From contig JAJRYU010000356.1 of assembly GCA_024275615.1 (NCBI GenBank), positions 1 to 22,503 on the forward strand: a stretch of 22,503 nt of DNA. The letters are read 5' to 3'. The position numbers were made by a program, and so were the translations under genes. The notes beneath the pieces were generated by a model that did no database searches, was not told the origin of the DNA, and saw only the letters and a list, made by a program, of their open reading frames with translations. Positions 1 through 7,299 of the stretch are shown piece by piece (positions within the stretch are counted from its first letter, which is position 1; every line of letters begins with the position of its first letter). The DNA is from Planctomycetota bacterium (lineage in GTDB: Bacteria > Planctomycetota > GCA-002687715 > DRQF01).

Positions 1-310
1 AACCGAGAACCTTGTGAGTTCCCAAACTCCCGACCTTGAGGGTCTGGATGGGCAACTCAAGGTAGTCCAATGGACTCGCCGGAGAGGCAAAATGGAGAAT
101 GTAGTCGAGGTCACCATCCACATAGACAAAATTCGTCACATCGTGATGCACGAAACGGAATCGAGCATGGCCCATCAAATGAGCCACGTTGTCCATATTC
201 CCGGTGATGAGGTTGTCCATACAGACAACATCAAAACCCCGGCTGATAAATAGATCACACAGGTGGGAGCCCAAGAAACCGGCTCCGCCGGTGATCAAAA
301 CACGTTCCAT
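1..310 (-). CDS. NAD-dependent epimerase, UDP-glucuronate decarboxylase-like (N-terminal part)
   Basis: Partial gene: the ATG is at 310 and the reading frame leaves the window at base 1 after about 103 codons. The N-terminus has the extended short-chain dehydrogenase NAD-binding loop TGGAGFLGSHL (residues 7-17, GxxGxxG), then an acidic second-strand end (CMDN) and a FASPASPLDY stretch. This combination is typical of UDP-glucuronate decarboxylases (UXS), which oxidise and decarboxylate UDP-glucuronate to UDP-xylose in the cytoplasm for surface polysaccharides. The catalytic YxxxK lies outside the window, so a dTDP-glucose 4,6-dehydratase-like relative cannot be fully excluded. It is separated from accC upstream by 284 bases, so it probably has its own promoter. 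Confidence 0.8.
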   Translation of the reverse strand, partial: MERVLITGGAGFLGSHLCDLFISRGFDVVCMDNLITGNMDNVAHLMGHARFRFVHHDVTNFVYVDGDLDYILHFASPASPLDYLELPIQTLKVGSLGTHKVLG

Positions 311-594
311 GTGCTAAACCTCGAATTACACGGCGATTGCGGCGGGTCACGGCGATGATTATAGGCGTCGCGAGCGAGGACTCAACTCGACACCCGATCT
401 GCACATCACACGCGCATGATTACCCACAACAATGATACGGACCTAGCGGTCAAAACCGGCAGATTCGGAAGACTCTTCGACCGAATCAGGCTCAGATCTT
501 GTCATTCATTTCGTTGGAGTCACGGTGAAACAACATTTGCGGCGGAATATCGTCGGCAAACGAACTGGTATCATGATTGGCCCCATCCTGGTTC
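311..594. other. Intergenic region between accC and the epimerase gene
   Basis: No convincing gene is seen. A plus-strand open frame at 416-655 has no ribosome binding site or recognisable protein and overlaps the 3' end of accC. The stretch should contain the end of the acc transcript and the promoter and leader of the epimerase gene. The only clear structure is the inverted repeat at 462-487, listed separately. Confidence 0.5.
462..487 (-). terminator. Inverted repeat downstream of accC, possible terminator
   Basis: GATTCGG at 462-468 pairs perfectly with CCGAATC at 481-487, with a shorter AAG/CTT pairing inside. Read on the minus strand the hairpin is followed by TGCCGGTTTTG, a weak and displaced T-run, about 110 bases past the accC stop. 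It could end the accB-accC transcript. The poor T-tract keeps this tentative, and an operator for the epimerase gene is an alternative. Confidence 0.3.
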
Positions 595-1935
595 TCAGCC
601 AAGAAACTGGTCGATGAAGCCCGTGTCAATCATTCCAGCTCTAAAATCACCATGACGGAGGATACGTTGGTGGAGAGGTATCGTCGTATGGATCCCCTCA
701 ATAATCATCTCTGAGAGAGCACGCTGCATGGTCGCAATCGCTTCTTCCCTCGTTGAACGATGGACAATGACCTTGCCAACCATGGAATCATAATGAGACG
801 GAATCGAATAACCGGAGAACAGATGGGAGTCAACACGGACCCCAGGGCCGCTGGAGGCGACATAGAGGCCAACTCTTCCAGGCGATGGCCGGAAATTGTT
901 GTCCGGATCTTCTGCGTTGATGCGACATTCTATGGCATGGCCAGAAATTGTGACGTCATCTTGAGTAAAACTCAGCTCTTCACCCGCGGCAATGCGGACT
1001 TGTTCCTTTACCAAGTCAATACCAGTCACGGCTTCTGTGACTGGATGTTCCACTTGAAGGCGACTATTTAGCTCCATGAAATAGAAGTCGCCATGAGAGT
1101 CCAAGAGAAATTCAACAGTGCCAGCATTGACGTAGTTGGATGCTTTCGCCAAACGCACCGCCGCCTCTCCCATCCGCTGACGCAGGTCTGGGTCGATCAC
1201 GGGGCAAGGCGACTCTTCGATCAATTTTTGGTGACGCCTTTGGGTCGAACAATCGCGTTCACCTAGATGAACAACATTGCCATAGTTGTCGGCAAGAATC
1301 TGGACTTCGACGTGTCGTGGGCGTTCGATGAACTTCTCAAGGTAGAGATCGCCATTGCCAAACGCTGCTTCGGCCTCAGCACTGGCTGCCTGCATTTCTC
1401 GTGGTAGTACCAACTCACTGTTGGCCATGCGCATGCCTCGGCCACCGCCACCGGCAGATGCCTTCACCATGACTGGGTAGCCAATTTCTGCTGCCAAGGC
1501 GATGGCATCAGCGTCGTCTCTTAGAATGCCTTGGCTGCCGGGAATAACCGGCACATTGGCCGCACGTGCCATTTCTTTGGCCCTAGCCTTGTCGCCAACT
1601 TCCGCGATCGTTTCCGGTGACGGTCCGATAAAGCCGATCTTGCAGTCACGACAGATTTCGGCGAAATCTGAGTTTTCTGACAAAAAGCCATAACCGGGAT
1701 GAATGGCGTCCACATTGGCCACTTCAGCAGCAGCGATAATGCGCGGTATGTCCAAGTAGGACTTTGCACTGGGAGCAGGGCCAATACAGATGGTCTCGTC
1801 GGCATAACGACGATAGAGTGCGTCTTCGTCCGCTTCCGAATAGACAGCCACAGTCTCGATACCCATTTCTTTAAGGGCTCGGATAATTCGAAGGGCGATC
1901 TCGCCGCGGTTCGCAATCAATACGCGATTGAACAT
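595..1935 (-). CDS. accC: Acetyl-CoA carboxylase, biotin carboxylase subunit
   Basis: Biotin carboxylase of 446 residues (E. coli AccC is 449). It uses ATP and bicarbonate to carboxylate the biotin on AccB, the first half-reaction of malonyl-CoA synthesis. The frame is open upstream, but the conserved N-terminus FNRVLIANRGEIALR fixes the start at the ATG at 1935. Visible motifs are HPGYGFLSEN (79-88), the ATP-grasp glycine loop KASAGGGGRGM (158-168), GERDCSTQRRHQK (225-237) and the catalytic ELNSRLQVEHPVTE (288-301). It lies 16 bases downstream of accB in the usual accB-accC order, so the two are very likely co-transcribed. Carboxyltransferase genes are not in the window. Confidence 0.97.
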   Translation of the reverse strand: MFNRVLIANRGEIALRIIRALKEMGIETVAVYSEADEDALYRRYADETICIGPAPSAKSYLDIPRIIAAAEVANVDAIHPGYGFLSENSDFAEICRDCKIGFIGPSPETIAEVGDKARAKEMARAANVPVIPGSQGILRDDADAIALAAEIGYPVMVKASAGGGGRGMRMANSELVLPREMQAASAEAEAAFGNGDLYLEKFIERPRHVEVQILADNYGNVVHLGERDCSTQRRHQKLIEESPCPVIDPDLRQRMGEAAVRLAKASNYVNAGTVEFLLDSHGDFYFMELNSRLQVEHPVTEAVTGIDLVKEQVRIAAGEELSFTQDDVTISGHAIECRINAEDPDNNFRPSPGRVGLYVASSGPGVRVDSHLFSGYSIPSHYDSMVGKVIVHRSTREEAIATMQRALSEMIIEGIHTTIPLHQRILRHGDFRAGMIDTGFIDQFLG

Positions 1936-1951
1936 CGGGGAAGATTTCCTG

Positions 1952-2413
1952 TCAGCGCGGCTTAATTGTGAAAAGAGGTTGACCGAATTCCACGGCTTCA
2001 CCGTTGCCCACGAGGGCTTCCAAGATTTCGCCGTCCATGTCGGCAGTGATTTCGTTCATCACTTTCATGGCTTCAATAATGCAAAGAACCGAGCTGGCGC
2101 CTACCTTGTCGCCCACCTTGACGAAAGCGTCAGCGGCCGGAGAGGGAGACGAATAGAAGGTTCCAACCATGGGGGAATTGAAGGTCACAGAATGGCCTTC
2201 AACCGCATCGGCGGAACCTGGCACGGCACTTGGTGAGAGTGCAGAGCCAGCCGTAGGCATTGACATCATCGGGGAAGGTTGAATCGACATCGTTGGCTGG
2301 TTCGCCCCGGCTTTGGTCAGCCGAATCTTCTTGCCATCGTCTTCCAACTCGACCTCGACCAGGTCATTTGAGTTCATGAGCTCAACGAGCTTCTGCAGTT
2401 CCTCAAGATCCAT
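1952..2413 (-). CDS. accB: Acetyl-CoA carboxylase, biotin carboxyl carrier protein
   Basis: BCCP of 153 residues. The N-terminal helix (MDLEELQKLVELMNSNDL) matches the usual AccB start, a Ser/Pro/Met-rich linker spans about 37-75, and the C-terminal biotinyl-lipoyl domain runs from about 77 to 153. PMVGTFY is at 81-87, and EAMKVMN at 114-120 makes K117 the biotinylated lysine. A GTG two codons earlier (2419) is also in frame. I prefer the ATG at 2413 because it aligns with E. coli AccB and has GGGAG five bases upstream, although GAAGG before the GTG leaves some doubt. It sits about 200 bases downstream of asd, so it may have its own promoter. Confidence 0.95.
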   Translation of the reverse strand: MDLEELQKLVELMNSNDLVEVELEDDGKKIRLTKAGANQPTMSIQPSPMMSMPTAGSALSPSAVPGSADAVEGHSVTFNSPMVGTFYSSPSPAADAFVKVGDKVGASSVLCIIEAMKVMNEITADMDGEILEALVGNGEAVEFGQPLFTIKPR

Positions 2414-2617
2414 GGTCACTCCCGACCTTCATCCAAGATTAAGAAAAACCCAGCACAACCTTGCGCCCGGGCCCATCGAAACACGCTCCTTGCGAACATT
2501 CAAGCCCGATAACCCCATTTTCCACGACGGTTTAGGCTTTGTCATGGCGATCAGCCCGATCATCGGCTCAGGAGCGCTCTTGCGGCTGTTTCATGGATCT
2601 GGAAATCGAAGAAACCT

Positions 2618-3643
2618 TCACTTCCCAGAGCGATTTTCTCGGGTCCGAACCCAGCGTTCTGCAATTTGTACGGCATTCAGCGCCGCGCCCTTCAACAATT
2701 GGTCGCCAATGACAAAAAAGGCCCATTCTCGACCACAGGAGTCGGTTTGTCGTAATCGGCCGCAGCGCACTTCGTTTTCCCCTTCGACAGCCCGGGGATG
2801 TAGAGCCGAAGGAACCACTGTGTCTTCAAGAAAACTGACTCCAAGGGCATCATTCCAGCATGAAAGAACATCCTCCCTGGTCACTTCTTGCCTCAGTTCG
2901 ATGTGGAGGGAGATTGAATGAGCCCGTCTTACAGCCACTCTGACACAGGTACAAACAACTCGTAAATCATTGTTTTCCAATATCTTACGAGATTCCCGCT
3001 CCATTTTCTCTTCCTCGTCGGTCCAGCCATCGGCCGTTTCCTTGCCGATCCAAGGAATCAGGTTTTCAGCTATCGGCGCGGAAAAGACCTCCGAGGCTTG
3101 CAAATCGTTCTTCTGAATGGCGGCTTGCGAACGTTCCAATTCCTCTAGTCCGGCTTGACCGGCACCACTAACGGCTTGATAGGTCGAGGCGATGATCCTT
3201 CGGACGCCAAACTTTTGTGCCAGCGGACCAACAGCAAGCAATGAAATAATGGTCGAGCAATTGGGATTGGCGATGATCGATGGTCCCTGGGGAATCGCTC
3301 CACCGTTGATTTCAGGCACAACCAAAGACACCTTGTCGTCGTGGCGAAAGGCGCTGGAGTTGTCGATGACAACTGCTCCGCCCTTAAGCGCCATGGGAGC
3401 CAATTCTAGACTCAACTCAGAATCGGTTGCTAAAAAGACAATGTCTGCGGCGCCAAACCCTTCCGGGCCGACCGTCTGAACTTGCCAATCTTGGCCGTTC
3501 ACCGTGAGTTGTTGCCCGGCGCTCTTGGGGCTCGCAAAGAGTTCTAACTCCGCGACGACGATGTCGGACTTGGCGAGACAAGAGATGATCTCTCGGCCAA
3601 CAGCTCCGGTGGCGCCGACAACGGCAACCCGATAGGCCTTCAC
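2618..3643 (-). CDS. asd: Aspartate-semialdehyde dehydrogenase
   Basis: ASADH of 341 residues, reducing aspartyl phosphate to aspartate semialdehyde with NADPH on the way to lysine/diaminopimelate, threonine and methionine. The Rossmann loop GATGAVG is at 10-16, the active-site cysteine is C129 in ANPNCST, and STYQAVSGAG follows at 153-162. The acid/base histidine is H242 in CVRVAVRRAHS, where most family members have CVRVPVRRGHS. The C-terminus DQLLKGAALNAVQIAE is typical. The start is a GTG at 3643 with GGAG five bases upstream, overlapping the moaC stop by 4 bases (GTGA), which implies translational coupling. Confidence 0.95.
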   Translation of the reverse strand: MKAYRVAVVGATGAVGREIISCLAKSDIVVAELELFASPKSAGQQLTVNGQDWQVQTVGPEGFGAADIVFLATDSELSLELAPMALKGGAVVIDNSSAFRHDDKVSLVVPEINGGAIPQGPSIIANPNCSTIISLLAVGPLAQKFGVRRIIASTYQAVSGAGQAGLEELERSQAAIQKNDLQASEVFSAPIAENLIPWIGKETADGWTDEEEKMERESRKILENNDLRVVCTCVRVAVRRAHSISLHIELRQEVTREDVLSCWNDALGVSFLEDTVVPSALHPRAVEGENEVRCGRLRQTDSCGREWAFFVIGDQLLKGAALNAVQIAERWVRTRENRSGK

Positions 3644-4140
3644 GGCTGCTCCACCCGGTCGAACGTGCCGCTCTTACCGCCACTTTTGTGCACCAAGGCG
3701 GTTTCGAGAATGACCATGCCCCGGTCCACAGCCTTGCACATGTCATAGACCGTAAGGGCGGCAACACTGGCTGCGGTGAGCGCTTCCATCTCCACCCCTG
3801 TCTGACCAAGAACGCGCACCAACGATCTGATGACCAGAGTTTCATCGTCGACAAAATCAAATTCGATCTCAACCTTGGTCAGCGCCAAGGGGTGGCAAAG
3901 AGGAATCAAATCAGAGGTTTTCTTGGCTGCCATGATGCCGGCTAGGCGCGCAGTCGATAGCACCGCACCTTTGGGAATCGTGCCGTCGCGAATCGACGCC
4001 AAGGTGCTGCCATCCATGCGAACAAGACTCTGGGCACGAGCCAGGCGATTCGTGATGGCCTTGTCGCCGACGTCCACCATGCGGACTTTGCCTTCGGCAT
4101 CGAAGTGACTGAATCCCTCTTGGCTCTGATTTGTGCTCAT
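3640..4140 (-). CDS. moaC: Cyclic pyranopterin monophosphate synthase MoaC
   Basis: MoaC of 166 residues, converting 3',8-cyclo-7,8-dihydro-GTP, the MoaA product, to cyclic pyranopterin monophosphate in molybdenum cofactor synthesis. Motifs are MVDVGDKAITNRLARA (21-36), PKGAVLSTARLAGI with K57, LIPLCHPL (78-85), GVEMEALTAASVAALTVYDMCKAVD (115-139) with the D133/K136 pair equivalent to E. coli D128/K131, and KSGGKSG near the end. The ATG at 4140 has a strong GGAGGAG six bases upstream. It is the first gene of the moaC-asd pair. No other moa or moe gene is nearby, so the linkage to asd looks incidental. Confidence 0.96.
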   Translation of the reverse strand: MSTNQSQEGFSHFDAEGKVRMVDVGDKAITNRLARAQSLVRMDGSTLASIRDGTIPKGAVLSTARLAGIMAAKKTSDLIPLCHPLALTKVEIEFDFVDDETLVIRSLVRVLGQTGVEMEALTAASVAALTVYDMCKAVDRGMVILETALVHKSGGKSGTFDRVEQP

Positions 4141-4146
4141 GAATCT

Positions 4147-4153
4147 CTCCTCC
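4147..4153 (-). promoter_or_regulatory. Ribosome binding site of moaC
   Basis: GGAGGAG on the minus strand, six bases before the ATG at 4140. It fixes the moaC start and the left boundary of the short divergent moaC/comM control region (4141-4293). Confidence 0.75.
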
Positions 4154-4293
4154 AGGCTTGTTCATGTATTCTCCCTCAAATGAGCTCCACGTTCAAAGGT
4201 AGCTTGAGCTCGCTTTCTTCAAGTTCTCTGCCATCGTCAATTCCCAGGGATTTGTCGGTCCACGAGCCCAGGGTTGGCGTCAAGGCCAGTGTC

Positions 4294-5841
4294 ATGCTCG
4301 ATCTTGCACAAACAAAGACCCCTGACGTCGTTCAGATACGCTCAGCGGCACTCGACGGCATCTCCGCAAAGCTCGTGCAAGTCGAAGCTACAGTCTATGG
4401 TGATGGCGCTGGCATTGACGTCATCGGGCTGCCCGACACGGCCATCAGAGAATCTCGCATGAGAGTGGCCAGAGCAGCACGTAGATTTGGTGTTTTCGAC
4501 AGTAAAAAAACACTGATCAACTTGGCGCCGGCGACGTTGCGCAAGGAAGGTACCGCTCTCGATTTGGCCATGGCGGTGGCTTACGTGGCCGCTAATACCA
4601 ACCGACCTCTCAGATTCGCCCAGAATTTTATCATCGCTGGAGAAATCAGCCTTTCCGGCCGAGCAACAGGACTGATCGCCACGTTGCCAACAGCCATTTT
4701 GGCCAAACAAGTGGCAGCGAAAGGACTCATTATTCCCAACGCCGTCGTTCATGAAGCAGCCATCGTCGACGGTTTGCCGATCTTTGGCGTCGAAGATATT
4801 GGCGAGGCACTCATGGTATTGTCTGGCCAAAGAACCCAACCAACACAAATGGGACGCACACCAAAACCGGCCGCACATCCTGTGTCGGGTGTAGATTTGG
4901 CCGCTGTCAAGGGACAAGAATTGGCCAAACGTGCCCTCACAATTGCCGCCGTTGGTGGCCATAACATCCTCATGGTAGGCCCGCCTGGTTCCGGGAAGAC
5001 AATGTTGGCTCGTGCTCTTCCCGGCATCCTACCCCCTCTTGGTTTGGAGCATGCCTTGGAATCAGCAGCGGTCCACGCCGCCCTGGGCATGCCCAGAAAT
5101 AAACAACTCTTTTTGGCGCCTTTCCGTGCCCCCCACCACACTGCAAGCCGTCAGGCTTTGGTTGGCGGCGGTGTTCATCCTCGCCCCGGCGAAGTGAGCT
5201 TAGCGCATCGCGGAGTTCTCTTTCTTGATGAGTTACCGGAATTCGGCAGAGACGTGTTGGAGGTCCTTCGGCAACCTTTGGAAGATCAGCAAGTCACAAT
5301 CTCACGAAGTCGGGGGTTTCGCACGTTTCCCGCCGACTTCATGTTGATCGCTGCCATGAATCCCTGTCCTTGCGGATATTTTGGTGATTCCAAGGGGCGC
5401 TGCACTTGCAGTTTGGTTGCGGTGAAACGATATCGCGCGCGGATCTCCGGCCCTCTGTTGGACCGCTTTGACATCCATTTGCCAGTCAGGCGCGTTGATC
5501 CCAAGGAACTGCTCAGTTTGAAGCTGGGTGCCAGTACGAAGAGACTGGCCCGAGCGGTTCAAAGGGCTCAAGATCTCGCGATGAAGCGTTCAGACAAGGA
5601 TCCGCATGTCAGCAATTCCAGGTTGAACAGTAAGACGCTGGAGCGCTATTGCGACTTGAGCGCACAGCGCCGCGAGATGCTCGCCGAAAAAATGGAACAG
5701 CTGGATTTTTCAGGACGAGCTTTCGTGCGAATCTTGCGCGTGGCAAGGAGCATCGCTGATCTTGAAGGAAACACCTTGGTTAGCGATGCGCATCTTTTGG
5801 AAGCCATGCAGTTTCGCGGATTGGATCGAGAAGTGATGTGA
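4294..5841 (+). CDS. comM: YifB/ComM family Mg-chelatase-like AAA+ ATPase
   Basis: A 515-residue protein of the ComM/YifB family. In naturally transformable bacteria ComM is a hexameric helicase promoting branch migration of incoming DNA; the family is also widespread in species not known to be competent. An N-terminal Lon-protease-like ChlI domain spans about 1-180. The AAA+ core follows, with Walker A GPPGSGKT (229-236) and Walker B VLFLDEL (308-314). The paired cysteines of NPCPCG and CTC (358, 360, 370, 372) come next, and the Mg-chelatase C-terminal domain ends the protein. The frame is open to 4105, but that would overlap moaC. The ATG at 4294 is chosen because SAALDGISAKLVQVE follows at family spacing; the upstream match AAGG is weak and the ATG at 4180 is an alternative. 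Confidence 0.93.
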   Translation: MLDLAQTKTPDVVQIRSAALDGISAKLVQVEATVYGDGAGIDVIGLPDTAIRESRMRVARAARRFGVFDSKKTLINLAPATLRKEGTALDLAMAVAYVAANTNRPLRFAQNFIIAGEISLSGRATGLIATLPTAILAKQVAAKGLIIPNAVVHEAAIVDGLPIFGVEDIGEALMVLSGQRTQPTQMGRTPKPAAHPVSGVDLAAVKGQELAKRALTIAAVGGHNILMVGPPGSGKTMLARALPGILPPLGLEHALESAAVHAALGMPRNKQLFLAPFRAPHHTASRQALVGGGVHPRPGEVSLAHRGVLFLDELPEFGRDVLEVLRQPLEDQQVTISRSRGFRTFPADFMLIAAMNPCPCGYFGDSKGRCTCSLVAVKRYRARISGPLLDRFDIHLPVRRVDPKELLSLKLGASTKRLARAVQRAQDLAMKRSDKDPHVSNSRLNSKTLERYCDLSAQRREMLAEKMEQLDFSGRAFVRILRVARSIADLEGNTLVSDAHLLEAMQFRGLDREVM

Positions 5842-5846
5842 GCTTG

Positions 5847-5866
5847 GACTCGCTCCTATCGAGTTT
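5847..5866 (+). terminator. Weak terminator-like hairpin after comM
   Basis: ACTCG (5848-5852) pairs with CGAGT (5860-5864) around a 7-base loop and is followed by TTTCTAT, six bases past the comM stop and before the convergent gene ending at 5889. The stem is short, so this is a candidate only. Confidence 0.3.
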
Positions 5867-5888
5867 CTATCTGCGTAATTTCAGTGTC

Positions 5889-6746
5889 TTACCTGAGTGG
5901 CACTCCAACCGTCGTTCCGATGCCAATCCGGCGAGTTTCTGGCAATTGAATTCGCACTCCTCCGCCGTTCCCCAAACCAAGTGTGCGTTCGCGCATTCTG
6001 GTCAAGGATGCTTGCTGATACCGCGTCGTGACAGTCGCGCTGGCAAGGACTTGCCGCTTGGCCGCAGCGTCACGATAGAACCGCGCCGCTAGGGGACGCA
6101 GTCCTTTGACCTTCTCTTTCTTGGCGAAACTGAGAAGCTGAACATACGCCTTCTCACTTGTCTTGGCATTGGCCGAGTAGATTCTGCGAACATAGGAATT
6201 CATCCGCCGCTGCAGCCGTTTGACTCTTGCTTTCTCCCGCTTTGCTTCGCGCAGTCGCAGAGAGTCTTTTGCACTTAACCAACTGCCTTTGTGGCGTATG
6301 CGACCTGCTTTCGAAAAGGCTTTAGAACGAGCCACCCACTTATTCCCAAACTTGACTTGGCTTAGCAGTTTGTGGGCTCCCGCGTGATCCTTATCCACGG
6401 CAATGAGTTTCTTGGCCGCTTCCCGCATCCGAAAAGTCAGGCCATTCTTTTTGCACCAACTGGCAAGCTGAAGAATCTTCCCAGAATCCTCTGCAGCTCT
6501 GCTGTTGAGCATGTCAAAACGGTCAAAGACATCGTTATTTTGACGTACTATTTTGACGACGTCCGATTTGTCGATCGTCAACATGCCGTAGGTCCGCTCG
6601 ATCGTGACTTTGCCATTCTTTTCGCTGCGAACCTGCCCGGTGATGCGACGGCCATCTTTGAGATGGATCTCATCGGCATGGACCACGACGGTAGTCACTG
6701 CAAAGACAAGTAAGGAAACAAGGAGCCGATGGATTGAGTTCTTCAT
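5889..6746 (-). CDS. Exported basic hypothetical protein with TPR-like middle region
   Basis: A 285-residue protein with a clear signal peptide: KNSIHR, a hydrophobic core to about residue 23, then VHADE, with cleavage likely after A24. The mature N-terminus (25-70) has a beta-rich DEIHLKDGRRITGQV pattern that I associate with secreted planctomycete proteins of unknown function. Residues 75-140 look TPR-like (LASWCKKNGL, VDKDHAGAHKLL, FGNKWV), with the W of NKW and GSW typical of that group. The 140-190 segment is strongly basic and probably helical. The C-terminus carries no known motif. The ATG at 6746 lacks a strong SD. It may bind an acidic surface polymer, but that is only inference; I do not recognise a function. 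Confidence 0.75.
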   Translation of the reverse strand: MKNSIHRLLVSLLVFAVTTVVVHADEIHLKDGRRITGQVRSEKNGKVTIERTYGMLTIDKSDVVKIVRQNNDVFDRFDMLNSRAAEDSGKILQLASWCKKNGLTFRMREAAKKLIAVDKDHAGAHKLLSQVKFGNKWVARSKAFSKAGRIRHKGSWLSAKDSLRLREAKREKARVKRLQRRMNSYVRRIYSANAKTSEKAYVQLLSFAKKEKVKGLRPLAARFYRDAAAKRQVLASATVTTRYQQASLTRMRERTLGLGNGGGVRIQLPETRRIGIGTTVGVPLR

Positions 6747-6888
6747 GACTTGAATAGAGCAAGATTGGGGCCGTGATACTACAAAACTCTGAGTTTTCTA
6801 AGATGAGGCTAGATAGCCGTTTAGCGGGAACAAGAAACAAGAGAGGTTCGCGACTTGTCAACGCAAGTGGCCGAAAGTGCAAGAACGC

Positions 6889-7299
6889 TCAATCTCGGGG
6901 GATTGTCACATGAATCGTACGACCGAGTTTTTCTGGGCGATGAGATGGTTTGAAGTCATGGGCGAGATACACCAACCCTGCGGTCAAGCTATCGATGACC
7001 ATGTCAGACGTCCCTCGATGAAGTGCGAGAAGCCCGTAGGCGAAACGATCCTTGGAAAAAGACAATCTGGATGGCTTGTAGAAAAACGCGAAGACTTTGT
7101 CGGCGCCCTCATTGAAAACAAAAAGTCGTGGCCGACCAGCCGGATTGTTCTTGTCTGCCGCGATCCGTACTTCGAATCCGGAACGGCGCCAAGTCACTTC
7201 GAGTTTGGGATCCCACTCGTCGATTTGTTCGAGGAACCCCTGCAGTATCGAGCGGAGATCAGAGTCTTGTCTGGCAAGAAACTTTCTCGTCTCAGACAT
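6889..7299 (-). CDS. Small uncharacterised protein coupled to the radical SAM gene
   Basis: A 136-residue soluble protein with no signal peptide or membrane segment and no domain I recognise. It looks alpha/beta: a charged N-terminal helix (about 1-30), beta-like stretches around LEVTWRRSGFEVRI and PRLFVFNEGADKVFAFFY, and a helical segment around SDMVIDSLTAGLVYLAHDF. It contains no cysteine, so an iron-sulfur role is unlikely. Its ATG at 7299 lies inside the end of the radical SAM gene (8-base overlap), implying translational coupling and a linked job such as substrate, chaperone or accessory subunit. That partner role is inference from position only. Confidence 0.75.
   Translation of the reverse strand: MSETRKFLARQDSDLRSILQGFLEQIDEWDPKLEVTWRRSGFEVRIAADKNNPAGRPRLFVFNEGADKVFAFFYKPSRLSFSKDRFAYGLLALHRGTSDMVIDSLTAGLVYLAHDFKPSHRPEKLGRTIHVTIPRD

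Noticed and set aside
416..655. Plus-strand open frame upstream of the epimerase gene region
   Set aside because: No ribosome binding site, no recognisable protein, and it runs into the 3' end of accC on the other strand.
4105..4293. N-terminal extension of comM
   Set aside because: It overlaps moaC, is Ser-rich low-complexity sequence, and precedes the conserved start of the family.
4342..4962. 206-codon minus-strand open frame
   Set aside because: It lies wholly inside comM in antisense; the translation resembles no protein and is explained by the codon use of comM.
6391..6399. TTATCCACG, a near-perfect DnaA box
   Set aside because: It is a single copy inside a protein gene. A TTTTCCACA at about 15727 is also isolated and intragenic, so there is no support for an origin in this window.
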